A stretch of 10,116 nt of DNA from positions 1-10,116 of the forward strand of contig JAJYMF010000381.1 in NCBI GenBank assembly GCA_021787175.1. The letters are read 5' to 3'. This DNA comes from Pseudomonadota bacterium. Its GTDB lineage: Bacteria > Pseudomonadota > Gammaproteobacteria > Xanthomonadales > Rhodanobacteraceae. The translations under genes and the position numbers were made by a program. The notes beneath the pieces were generated by a model. That model was not told the origin of the DNA, did not search any database, and worked only from the letters and a program-made list of their open reading frames with translations. This document shows, one piece after another, positions 1-6,504 of this stretch (position 1 is the first letter of the stretch; the number at the start of each line of letters is the position of its first letter).

Positions 1-23
1 TTGCTGCTCGATCCCATTCGCAT
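1..23 (-). CDS. Possible start of a further operon gene, cut by the window edge
   Basis: On the minus strand an ATG at 23-21 opens a frame that runs off the left edge after 7 complete codons (Met-Arg-Met-Gly-Ser-Ser-Ser). A second in-frame ATG lies at 17-15. The start is 22 bases beyond the stop of the ABC permease gene, on the same strand, so it could be the next gene of that operon. The upstream bases (ACAGAAAACCACC) hold no convincing Shine-Dalgarno sequence. Too little is present to suggest a product, and it may not be a gene. Confidence 0.28.
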
Positions 24-45
24 GGTGGTTTTCTGTCGATTGGGC

Positions 46-1509
46 TCAACGCTGCAGGAACGGATGCGGGCGCTGCCGGAACAGGCGCAGGTAGCGCCGT
101 GCCGTGGCGATCAGGAGCACCGCCAGCAGCGCCCAGCCGGCGGCCAGTGCGGGCAGCATCCAGCCGGGCAATGCGTCGTGCGCGCGCGGTCCGCCGATCG
201 CGTAAACCATCAGCGGCGTCAGCAAAGCCATGACACCGATCAGCCCGCCGGCGCCGACGAGGTAATGCCACCACCGTCGCCTGTCGGCCGAGTGGCCAGA
301 CAGCACATAGAGCATGCCGGCTGCGCTGCCCAGGCCACTGATGACGGCAAGCAGCAACGTCACCGGCAGACTGGCGCGAGGCGCGTGCAGCAGCAGCAGC
401 AGGGCCGGCAGCGCTGCTACCCCGCCCAGGGCCACCCGCAACGTGCTGATGCCAAGCGTCGCGCGCAGCAACGTCCGTCGGGCCTGTGCGGCATGGCCCA
501 GGCCGGGCAGCAGGGCCAGTTCGCCAATCTCGCTGTCGCGCTTGCCTGCGTACAGCAGATGCAGGCGCGCGTACGACATCACGGGGACCATCACGGCGCC
601 GAAGAAGATCAACCAGAAGATGCCGGCGAGTGTCAGGGAGTGCGTCGGCTGGTAGGACGCGGCGATGGCCATGATGACCGCCGCCACACCCGCGAGCAGT
701 GCCTGATGCAGACGCGTCTGCCGGCTCAGCGGAGCGAACGGCGGACCCAGCCACACGCGCAACATGCGCGCGGGCTTCGCGCGTTGGTCGAAGTTTGCCT
801 GCGGGCGCACGGCGATCCAGGTCTGACCGTGGTCCGGCAGGCTGGCGGCATGGAGCCAGCCGCTGGAAAGGCCGCCGCCACGGCAGCGCAGGCGCAGCAC
901 CATCGGCGTCTGCCAGGTCTTCAGCCGGGCGGGGTCGATGCCCAGCAACCAGCGCCAGCAGCCGATCGCCATCAGGGCAAACAATGCCGCCCACCATGCG
1001 GCGAACCGCGTGAAACCCGCATCGCCCATACTGGGCCAGCCCAGCGCCGGTCCCAGGTGATTCGCGACCAGCGGGAGAAAACCGATCCACATGGACGCCG
1101 CGAGTGGCAGCCAGGCCCAGAGCAGGCCGACGCCCGCGCAGAGGACGAGCAGCGCCAGCACCTGCAGGAATGGCACGCCACCGAGGCCGATGATCACAGC
1201 CGGCAGCAGCACCGTCGCCAGCAGGGTGAGGCCGAAGCTGCCCGCGATGAAACGCGATGTGCCGGGAAGACGGCTATCGCGCAGATCGCGCTGCAACAGC
1301 ACCAGGCGGCCACCCACGAAGGCCCACCAGAAGGCGAATCCGATGCCGAGCATTATCGGCATTGCATAAATCGCCCGATGCCTGTGCGGGCTGAACAGCT
1401 CGACAGCGAGCCCCCCGAAAGCCGCCAGCCCCACGAACGCCACACTCAACCAGCGCGAATTGCGATCGGCGCACAGCCACGCGCCGCGCAAGGAGGCGAG
1501 GGCTTTCAC
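46..1509 (-). CDS. ABC transporter permease-like integral membrane protein
   Basis: A 487-residue protein that is hydrophobic over most of its length and is the likely membrane partner of the ATPase encoded immediately upstream. I count about 11 membrane segments, near residues 20-38, 48-68, 88-110, 115-148 (possibly two), 167-188, 268-285, 292-312, 355-375, 382-403, 415-437 and 448-469. A hydrophilic, presumably cytoplasmic, stretch spans 190-265. Both halves carry a polar segment after a membrane helix with a similar pattern (Arg-Asp-Ser then Leu-Pro-Gly near 76-83, and Arg-Asp-Ser then Leu-Leu-Pro-Gly near 324-336). This hints at a duplicated or pseudo-twofold architecture. Its ATG overlaps the ATPase stop codon by four bases (ATGA), so translation is probably coupled. 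The substrate is unknown. GntR(YtrA)-ATPase-permease operons in related bacteria are often linked to envelope stress or antibiotic response, but nothing in the sequence shows this here. Confidence 0.82.
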   Translation of the reverse strand: MKALASLRGAWLCADRNSRWLSVAFVGLAAFGGLAVELFSPHRHRAIYAMPIMLGIGFAFWWAFVGGRLVLLQRDLRDSRLPGTSRFIAGSFGLTLLATVLLPAVIIGLGGVPFLQVLALLVLCAGVGLLWAWLPLAASMWIGFLPLVANHLGPALGWPSMGDAGFTRFAAWWAALFALMAIGCWRWLLGIDPARLKTWQTPMVLRLRCRGGGLSSGWLHAASLPDHGQTWIAVRPQANFDQRAKPARMLRVWLGPPFAPLSRQTRLHQALLAGVAAVIMAIAASYQPTHSLTLAGIFWLIFFGAVMVPVMSYARLHLLYAGKRDSEIGELALLPGLGHAAQARRTLLRATLGISTLRVALGGVAALPALLLLLHAPRASLPVTLLLAVISGLGSAAGMLYVLSGHSADRRRWWHYLVGAGGLIGVMALLTPLMVYAIGGPRAHDALPGWMLPALAAGWALLAVLLIATARRYLRLFRQRPHPFLQR

Positions 1510-2399
1510 TCCGCGATCTCCACGAACAGATCCTCCAGCCCCAGCGCCTCCAGCCGTGCGCCGGGTTGCTGGGCCGCGGCGGGCCAGCGACCGTCGCGCT
1601 GCTCGACCACCAGCGACCAGCCGCCGAAGGCCGGCTGCGGACGGCGCGCGAGTTCGCCTTCAATCTTCGGCGGCGCACCGGTGCCCGGCAGCCACAGCCG
1701 CGCGCAACGCTCCTTGAGATCGTCCAGCGGCGCCTGCAGCAGCAGGCGGCCCTCGTGCAGAAAAGCCACGTGCGAGGCCACACGTTCGAGGTCGCTGACG
1801 ATGTGCGTGGAGAACAGCACCGAGGTGCCGGATTCACCGGCGCGCAGCGCGATCTCGCGCAGCAGTTCGCGGCGCGCGACCGGATCGAGCGCGGCGGCGG
1901 GTTCGTCCAGCACCAGCAGGCGCGGGCGCACCGCCAGCGCGCGGATCAGCGCGACCTGCTGGCGCTCGCCGGGCGAGAGCTTGGCCAGGGTGCGATCGCG
2001 CGGCAGCCGCGCGCGCGCGAGCTGGGCGTCGACGAAGTCCTGATCCCAGCGCGGATAGAACGGCCGCACCAGCGCGAACATCTCGTCCACGCGCAGCCAG
2101 CCCAGCGCATCGGGCTGCTGCGGCACGTAGCCCAGCGCCTCCTTGGTCGCGTCGCTCAGGGCCAGGGCAGGATCGCCGAGCACGGTCGCGGCTCCGGAGT
2201 CCGCCTCGATCAGGCCCATCAGGATGCGGATCAGCGTCGACTTGCCGGCGCCGTTGCGGCCGATCAGGCCCAGCACGGCGCCCTCGGGCAGGGCGAAATC
2301 GACGTCGCGCAACACGGTCTTGCCGTCGTAGCGCTTGCTGAGCCTGTCGCCGCGCAGCGGTGCGGCGTGGTCCTGATTCCAGTTCGGCATCGCGTTCAT
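1506..2399 (-). CDS. ABC transporter ATP-binding protein (CcmA/YtrB-like)
   Basis: A 297-residue cytoplasmic nucleotide-binding subunit that would power the permease encoded next to it. All motifs are present: Walker A GRNGAGKST at residues 47-55, Q-loop glutamines near 94-95, signature LSPGE at 141-145, Walker B LLVLDE at 161-166, D-loop ALDP at 170-173, and switch histidine H199 in FSTHI. A YPRWD segment at 115-119 is typical of the multidrug/bacitracin-export-like CcmA group. The C-terminal about 75 residues extend beyond the core domain and are not assigned. Its ATG (2399-2397) overlaps the GntR gene's stop codon and its own stop overlaps the permease ATG, so all three genes look translationally coupled. 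Complete and intact; the transported substrate cannot be read from the sequence. Confidence 0.93.
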   Translation of the reverse strand: MNAMPNWNQDHAAPLRGDRLSKRYDGKTVLRDVDFALPEGAVLGLIGRNGAGKSTLIRILMGLIEADSGAATVLGDPALALSDATKEALGYVPQQPDALGWLRVDEMFALVRPFYPRWDQDFVDAQLARARLPRDRTLAKLSPGERQQVALIRALAVRPRLLVLDEPAAALDPVARRELLREIALRAGESGTSVLFSTHIVSDLERVASHVAFLHEGRLLLQAPLDDLKERCARLWLPGTGAPPKIEGELARRPQPAFGGWSLVVEQRDGRWPAAAQQPGARLEALGLEDLFVEIAE

Positions 2400-2782
2400 T
2401 CCCCATCCTCCAGCAGTTCACCCAGGCGGCGCAGCACGCGGCTGGCCGGCAGCTCCAGCTCGCGCGCGGCGCGCGCGAGGTCGTGCAAACGGGGTTCCAG
2501 CAGGCTCATGCGTTCGCCCGCCGGACGCGCGCGGCGGGTGGCCGCGACCACCATGCCCATGCCGCGCAGGCGTTCCAGCAGGCCCTCGCCTTCCAGCAGG
2601 CTGTAGGCGCGCGAGACCGTCATCGGATTGATCGCATGGCGCCCCGCCACGTCGCGCACCGACGGCAGCGATTCGCCCGGCGGCAGCTGTCCGCTGGTGA
2701 TCATGCGGCGCAGCTGCTCGACGATCTGGCGATAGATCGGCTCGGCGGCACCCGGGGTGATGGTCAGCAGCGAAGCATCCAT
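2396..2782 (-). CDS. GntR-family repressor, YtrA subfamily
   Basis: A 128-residue DNA-binding protein, probably the autorepressor of the ABC operon it heads. Residues 15-79 form the GntR winged helix-turn-helix (PIYRQIVEQLRRMI, then LPSVRDVAGRHAINPMTVSRAY, then the wing near GMGMVV). The putative recognition helix is around 53-61. Only about 45 residues follow, far shorter than the effector domains of FadR or HutC types and matching the short dimerisation tail of the YtrA subfamily, which usually controls ABC transporters. I chose the ATG at 2782 because the family alignment begins with MDASLLTI-like residues and because a promoter places the transcript start at this A. An upstream in-frame ATG at 2806 would add 8 residues (MCIVVLIH) that lie inside the operator. 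Neither ATG has a Shine-Dalgarno sequence. The stop overlaps the ATPase start by four bases. Confidence 0.92.
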   Translation of the reverse strand: MDASLLTITPGAAEPIYRQIVEQLRRMITSGQLPPGESLPSVRDVAGRHAINPMTVSRAYSLLEGEGLLERLRGMGMVVAATRRARPAGERMSLLEPRLHDLARAARELELPASRVLRRLGELLEDGE

Positions 2783-2806
2783 GTGTATCAATACAACAAT
2801 ACACAT
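2781..2806. promoter_or_regulatory. Perfect inverted-repeat operator over the gntR start codon
   Basis: The arms ATGTGTAT (2781-2788) and ATACACAT (2799-2806) are perfect reverse complements separated by 10 bases. The GTGTAT...ATACAC pattern fits the operators reported for YtrA-type GntR proteins. It is the only such pair I see in the window. It covers the -10 region, the predicted transcript start and the first base of the chosen ATG, so binding by the encoded GntR protein should block RNA polymerase directly. Autoregulation is an inference. Confidence 0.8.
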
Positions 2807-2819
2807 AGGGTCTTGTCAA
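2790..2819 (-). promoter_or_regulatory. Promoter of the gntR-ABC operon, likely leaderless
   Basis: A perfect -35 hexamer TTGACA lies on the minus strand at 2819-2814. After 18 bases comes TGTATT (2795-2790, 4 of 6 matches to TATAAT); with a 17-base spacer the hexamer would be TTGTAT. The end of the 18-spaced -10 is 7 bases before the A of the ATG at 2782, so transcription should begin at or next to that A. This agrees with the absence of any ribosome binding site. Confidence 0.7.
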
Positions 2820-2904
2820 GCCTGCTCTATGGCGTGAGCGGCAAAGCCCGCATGCTCCTGCCGCGGTCGGCGCCGCGCCGGTGCTGGACCGGGCTGGGGA
2901 GATT

Positions 2905-2916
2905 TACGAAATCGTA
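2905..2916. promoter_or_regulatory. Short palindrome upstream of the first two-component operon
   Basis: TACGA and TCGTA arms around AA form a perfect 12-base near-palindrome, 78 bases before the ATG at 2994, in the only AT-richer patch of this 187-base intergenic region. It could be an operator or promoter element for the PepSY/regulator/kinase operon. Five-base arms are weak evidence and I see no second copy. Confidence 0.22.
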
Positions 2917-2993
2917 TGCAAGGCGAGTCGCCCGCGTAGAGGGCTGCGCCGCATGCTGGCCGCATTGACATCCACTGCGTGGGGAAGCCGGCG

Positions 2994-3509
2994 ATGGGCC
3001 AGGCCCTGGCCGCGATGTTCCACTGGCTGGGCAGCCTGCTGCATCTCAGCCAACCCGCCGCGGCCTGCGTGCCGGCGCCGGTGCCCCCGCTGCCGCCCGC
3101 GGCGCTGATCGCGCATGCCGAACAGGCCAGCGGCGGCTATGCCGTGCAGATGGTCACGCGCTGTCGCAGCGGCGAGCGCGTGCTCGAGGTCAGCAGCGTC
3201 GGCCGCAGCGGACTGGCAGTGGTGGACCTGCGCCGCGGCGACAACACCCTGCTCGACCTGCGCTGGGACGGCTGGTGGCAGCGCCTGCTGCATCGCACCG
3301 AACTGCGCGCCGTCGCGGTTGCGGAACGTCCGCGCCTGGATCTGGTCCAAGCCCTGCAGCGGATCGACGATCCGCTGCACCTGCGCACGGCCCGCTTGCA
3401 GTACATTGACGGCAGACCGTGCTGGGTATTCGAGGTGCGTACGGGGGGCAGCCTCGCGCACATGATCGTGGACGGCGACAGCGGCCGCGTCCGCAAGGAC
3501 GGTGCCTGA
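2994..3509 (+). CDS. Small PepSY-like protein preceding a two-component system
   Basis: A 171-residue protein. The N-terminal 25 residues are mildly hydrophobic (LAAMFHWLGSLLHLSQ, then PAAAC), which could be an export signal or a weak lipobox-like site. A proline-rich linker follows (27-36), and residues 113-168 look like a PepSY domain: a helix (LDLVQALQRI), then RTARLQYIDGRPCWVFEV and a closing IVDGDSGRV strand. PepSY proteins beside regulator/kinase genes often act in the periplasm as inhibitors or sensory accessories. That role is an inference here. ATG 2994 has GGGGAA at 2981-2986 with 7-base spacing; a GTG at 2979 would add five residues but has no ribosome binding site. The stop is 14 bases before the response regulator start, so the three genes form one operon. 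Confidence 0.72.
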   Translation: MGQALAAMFHWLGSLLHLSQPAAACVPAPVPPLPPAALIAHAEQASGGYAVQMVTRCRSGERVLEVSSVGRSGLAVVDLRRGDNTLLDLRWDGWWQRLLHRTELRAVAVAERPRLDLVQALQRIDDPLHLRTARLQYIDGRPCWVFEVRTGGSLAHMIVDGDSGRVRKDGA

Positions 3510-3523
3510 CCGCAGGAGAGCGC

Positions 3524-4210
3524 ATGCGCATCTTGGTGGTGGAAGACGACAACGAAACCCGCAACTGGATCGCCCGCGGTCTGGCCGAGCAGGGTTATCG
3601 CGTGACCGCCGCCGAAGACGGCCACGAGGCGCTGTACCAGGCCACCGAAGGCGACTTCGACGCGCTGGTGGTCGATCGCATGCTGCCCAAGCTCGACGGC
3701 CTGGCGCTGGTGCGCGCGCTGCGCGCCGCGGCGGTGCGCACGCCGGTGCTGATGCTGACCGCGCTGGCCGAGACGCCGCAGCGGGTCGAGGGTCTCAACG
3801 CCGGCGCCGACGACTATCTGGGCAAGCCGTTCGCCTTCACCGAGCTGGTGGCGCGCCTGCAGGCGCTGGCGCGGCGGCCGCCGCTGACGGTGCAGTCGAC
3901 CACGCTCGAAACCGACGACCTGCGCATGGATCTGGCGCGCCGCGAGGTCAGCCGTGCCGGCCAGGTGCTCGACCTGACGCCGACCGAATTCCGGCTGCTG
4001 GAGTGCCTGCTGCGCAACGCCGGCAAGGTGGTCACGCGCACCATGTTGCTGGAGCAGGTCTGGCACTTCCATTTCGACCCGCGCACCAGCGTCGTCGAAA
4101 CGCACATGTCGCGCCTGCGCACCAAGCTCGATCGCGGCTACGAGGACGAGCTGATCGAGACCGTGCGCGGCGTCGGGTACCGCGTGCGTGCGTTCCGTCC
4201 GCCGGCGTAA
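3524..4210 (+). CDS. OmpR/PhoP-family response regulator
   Basis: A 228-residue DNA-binding response regulator. The receiver domain (1-115) has the acidic pair E7/D8/D9, phosphoacceptor D51 in VVDRMLP, switch T79 and conserved lysine K101 in GKPF. The C-terminal winged helix (about 130-225) contains LTPTEFRLLECLL and ends ETVRGVGYRVR, as in OmpR/PhoP regulators. The start ATG 3524 is preceded by AGGAG at 3514-3518 (5-base spacing). It shares an operon with the PepSY-like gene upstream and overlaps the GTG of the kinase by 23 bases. The kinase downstream is its presumed phosphodonor. The signal and target genes cannot be read from the sequence. Phosphorylation at D51 would promote dimerisation and promoter binding, by family knowledge. 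Confidence 0.94.
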   Translation: MRILVVEDDNETRNWIARGLAEQGYRVTAAEDGHEALYQATEGDFDALVVDRMLPKLDGLALVRALRAAAVRTPVLMLTALAETPQRVEGLNAGADDYLGKPFAFTELVARLQALARRPPLTVQSTTLETDDLRMDLARREVSRAGQVLDLTPTEFRLLECLLRNAGKVVTRTMLLEQVWHFHFDPRTSVVETHMSRLRTKLDRGYEDELIETVRGVGYRVRAFRPPA

Positions 4211-5561
4211 CACCACCACGCTGTTCCGCCTGGCGTTGCTGCTGGCGACGCTGTTCACCTTCGCCTCGCTGCTGATGGCCGGTGCGCTCTACGTCAGCGT
4301 CACCCGCAGCGTGCGCGAACAGCTGCATGACGACATCCGCGCCGATGCCTTGGATCTCGCCGCATTGGCGACGCATCGCGGCGTCGAGGCGCTGCGGCAC
4401 GAGATCACCGACCGCATCGAAACCGATACCCCGCTGCCGCGCTGGTACGGGTTGTACGACCGTGCGGGCCGGCTGCTGGCGGGCAATCTCGAGGGCGGCG
4501 CAGCGACGCCGGGCTGGTCGAAGCGGCCGCTGGCGCTGCGCAACCTGCCGCCGGACGAGGCCGGCCGCGACCACGAGCTAGTGGTGCTGACGCTGGGCGT
4601 GGAGGGCGGCGACCGGCTGGCGGTGGGCCGCGACCGCTACTACATCAACGCGCTCGAGGACACCTTCGGCCGCGCCTTCCTGCTGATGATGCTGCTGACG
4701 GTCGGCGTCTCGCTGGCGCTGGGCGCCTGGCTGGGCCGCCGCCTGCTGCGGCGCGTCGGCGCGATGGACGCCGTGGCCGGCGCGATCACCGCCGGCGACC
4801 TCAGCCGGCGCATGCCGGTCAGCGGCAGCGGCGACGAACTCGACCGCATCGCCGACACGCTCAACCTGATGCTGGAGCGCATCGAGGCGCTGCTGGGCGA
4901 GGTGCGCCGGTTGGGCGCCGACATTGCCCACGACCTGCGCACGCCGCTGACGCGGCTGCGCCGCCGGCTCGAGGACGCGCGCCAGCGCCGGCCCGAGGGC
5001 GCCGAGCTGGAGGCCACGCTGGAGCGTGCGCTGGGCGAGGTGGACGAGCTGCTGGCGATCTTCGGCGCCCTGCTGCGCATCGCCCGCGTCGAATCCGGCG
5101 AGGCGCGCGGAGGTTTCGCGACGCTGGACCTGAGCGCATTGCTCGGCGAGCTGGCCGACACTTACGGCGCGGTCGCCGAAGCCGAGGGCCGCGTCCTCGT
5201 CACCACGCTGGCCGCGGACGTGCGCATCGCCGGCGACCGCGAGCTGCTGGCGCAACTGTTCGTCAACCTGATCGAGAACGCGATCCGCCATACGCCCGCC
5301 GGCGCCCGCATCGAACTGTCGCTGCGCGTCGTCGGCGATCGTGCGCAGGCCTGCGTGCGCGACAACGGTCCCGGCATCCCCGAGGAGGCGCGCGACGAGG
5401 TGCTGCTGCCGTTTCGCCGTCTCGACCGCAGCCGCCACACGCCCGGTTCGGGGCTCGGCCTGGCGCTGGTACGCGCGATCGCCGAGCTGCACGACGCCAC
5501 CCTCAGCCTGACCGACGCCGGGCCGGGACTCGAGGTGTGCGTCGGCCTGACGCGCGCCTGA
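4188..5561 (+). CDS. HAMP-domain sensor histidine kinase
   Basis: A 457-residue inner-membrane kinase, presumed partner of the preceding regulator. Order: TM1 about 12-36, periplasmic sensor region about 37-161 (about 125 residues), TM2 about 162-184, HAMP about 185-238, then HisKA with phosphoacceptor H248 (ADIAHDLRTPL). The HATPase_c domain has an N box N360/N364 (FVNLIENAIRHTP), G1 DNGPGI at 392-397, F box LLPFRRLD near 406-413 and G2 GSGLGL at 420-425. All catalytic motifs are intact. The start is a GTG inside the end of the regulator gene (23-base overlap), placing MRSVRRR just before TM1, a normal positive-inside N-terminus. The sensor region has no motif I recognise. The TGA stop (5559-5561) shares its last base with repeat copy 1. 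Confidence 0.94.
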   Translation: MRSVRRRNTTTLFRLALLLATLFTFASLLMAGALYVSVTRSVREQLHDDIRADALDLAALATHRGVEALRHEITDRIETDTPLPRWYGLYDRAGRLLAGNLEGGAATPGWSKRPLALRNLPPDEAGRDHELVVLTLGVEGGDRLAVGRDRYYINALEDTFGRAFLLMMLLTVGVSLALGAWLGRRLLRRVGAMDAVAGAITAGDLSRRMPVSGSGDELDRIADTLNLMLERIEALLGEVRRLGADIAHDLRTPLTRLRRRLEDARQRRPEGAELEATLERALGEVDELLAIFGALLRIARVESGEARGGFATLDLSALLGELADTYGAVAEAEGRVLVTTLAADVRIAGDRELLAQLFVNLIENAIRHTPAGARIELSLRVVGDRAQACVRDNGPGIPEEARDEVLLPFRRLDRSRHTPGSGLGLALVRAIAELHDATLSLTDAGPGLEVCVGLTRA

Positions 5562-5709
5562 TACCCAGTTGCGTTCAATCGATACGCTGGGTAGCCCGGA
5601 TGACGCCTCGTGAGAGGCGCCATCCGGGGCCGTACCCAGCCGGATTCCCGGATTCCGCTGCGCTGCATCCGGGCTACGCGGTTCTCGTGGCTTGATCGCA
5701 AACGGGTAT
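5561..5709 (-). repeat. REPIN-like element, copy 1 (149 bp)
   Basis: Two GTAG-headed palindromes face each other. At 5591, GTAG is followed by a stem with 15-base arms and one mismatch (5595-5609 with 5614-5628) and a GTGA loop. At 5647-5677 the reverse-strand form has CCCGGAT/ATCCGGG arms and the CTAC complement of the head. The ends are imperfect inverted repeats: ATACCCAGTTGCGTTCAA on the left, and ATACCCGTTTGCGATCAA read inward from the right (15 of 18 match). By eye about 139 of 149 bases match copy 2, in reverse orientation. It begins on the last A of the kinase TGA. The strong stem may also stop transcription or protect mRNA 3' ends, but there is no T tract. No coding potential. Confidence 0.85.
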
Positions 5710-5806
5710 GAGAACTCGTGAGGCAATCTGCGGTGCGGCCGGTCGTGCGTTGGACAGTGCCCGCCGCTTCGCCGCGGGGCCGCCCCTCGGCGCGGCGCCG
5801 GGCCGC

Positions 5807-5835
5807 TTGTGCCGCATGCCCCGCGCCGCGATGCT
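5807..5835 (+). promoter_or_regulatory. Weak candidate promoter for the second regulator/kinase operon
   Basis: TTGTGC (5807-5812), a 17-base spacer and GATGCT (5830-5835) stand 6 bases before the ATG at 5842. Each hexamer matches consensus at only three positions, but spacing is ideal and the gene has no correctly spaced Shine-Dalgarno sequence, so a leaderless transcript is possible. The rest of the gap from 5710 shows nothing else recognisable. Confidence 0.25.
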
Positions 5836-5841
5836 AGGCGG

Positions 5842-6504
5842 ATGCGCATTCTGGTGGTCGAGGACTCGCCGCGGCTGGGCGCGGCGCTGACGTCGGGGCT
5901 GACCCGCGACGGTCATCCCAGCGATCTGGCCGCAGGCGGCGCGGCGGCGCTGGCGTACCTCGAACGCTATCCTTACGACGTCGTCGTGCTGGATCTGATG
6001 CTGCCCGCGATCGACGGTCTGCAGGTGCTGAAAACCCTGCGTGCGCGCGGCATCGGCAGCCGCGTGCTGGTGCTGTCGGCGCGCGATCAGGTCGACGACC
6101 GCGTGCAGGCGCTCAATCTCGGCGCCGACGACTACCTGACCAAGCCGTTTTCCTACGAGGAGCTGCAGGCGCGGCTGCACGCCCTGCTGCGGCGCGGCGG
6201 CCAGGGCGACGTCCGGCTGCGCGCCGGCGCGCTGGAGCTGGACCCGCATGCGCGCCTGGTGCAGGTGGCCGGCCAGCCGCTGGCGCTGACGCCCAAGGAG
6301 TTCGCCCTGCTCGAGCTGCTGCTGCGCGAGCGCGGCCGCGTGCTCAGCCGCATGGCGATCTTCGAGCGCCTCTATGACGCCACCAGTGCCGCCTCCGACA
6401 AGGTGGTCGAAGTTGTGGTCAGCACCCTGCGCAGCAAACTCGCACGGGCCGGTGTCGGCGACCTGATCGGAACCCGGCGGGGGTTCGGCTATGTTCTCGA
6501 ATAA
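5842..6504 (+). CDS. OmpR/QseB-family response regulator
   Basis: A 220-residue response regulator. The receiver domain has E7/D8, phosphoacceptor D51 in VLDLMLP, switch S79 in LVLSAR and K101 in TKPF. The C-terminal winged helix includes LTPKEFALLELLL and SDKVVEVVVSTLRSKL and ends GTRRGFGYVLE, the QseB/PmrA-like signature. ATG 5842 gives the canonical MRILVVED start; an upstream in-frame ATG at 5809 would add 11 arginine-rich residues with no family counterpart. AGGCGG abuts the ATG with no spacing, so it is not a normal ribosome binding site. The end overlaps the kinase start by 14 bases. This is the first gene of a cassette bracketed by two inverted copies of the repeat element. It is only distantly similar to the other regulator in this window, so it is not a recent duplicate. 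Confidence 0.94.
   Translation: MRILVVEDSPRLGAALTSGLTRDGHPSDLAAGGAAALAYLERYPYDVVVLDLMLPAIDGLQVLKTLRARGIGSRVLVLSARDQVDDRVQALNLGADDYLTKPFSYEELQARLHALLRRGGQGDVRLRAGALELDPHARLVQVAGQPLALTPKEFALLELLLRERGRVLSRMAIFERLYDATSAASDKVVEVVVSTLRSKLARAGVGDLIGTRRGFGYVLE

Noticed and set aside
361..410. CAG-rich run (several CAGCAGCAG units) near 390-402
   Set aside because: It is the complement of consecutive Leu codons in a membrane helix of the permease, not a separate repeat.
1..2043. 680-codon open frame on the plus strand
   Set aside because: It lies antisense to the ABC permease and ATPase genes, has low-complexity Gln/Arg/Ala-rich translation and no domain; long antisense frames are expected at this GC content.
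2965..2970. Perfect TTGACA before the PepSY-like gene
   Set aside because: At 16-18 base spacing the downstream sequence is GC-only (around CCGGCG), with no -10, and it would overlap the ribosome binding site and start.
5595..5628. Classical rho-independent terminator after the first kinase
   Set aside because: The stem is strong but no T-run follows, and the same structure recurs in the other copies as part of the repeat; kept as a repeat feature.
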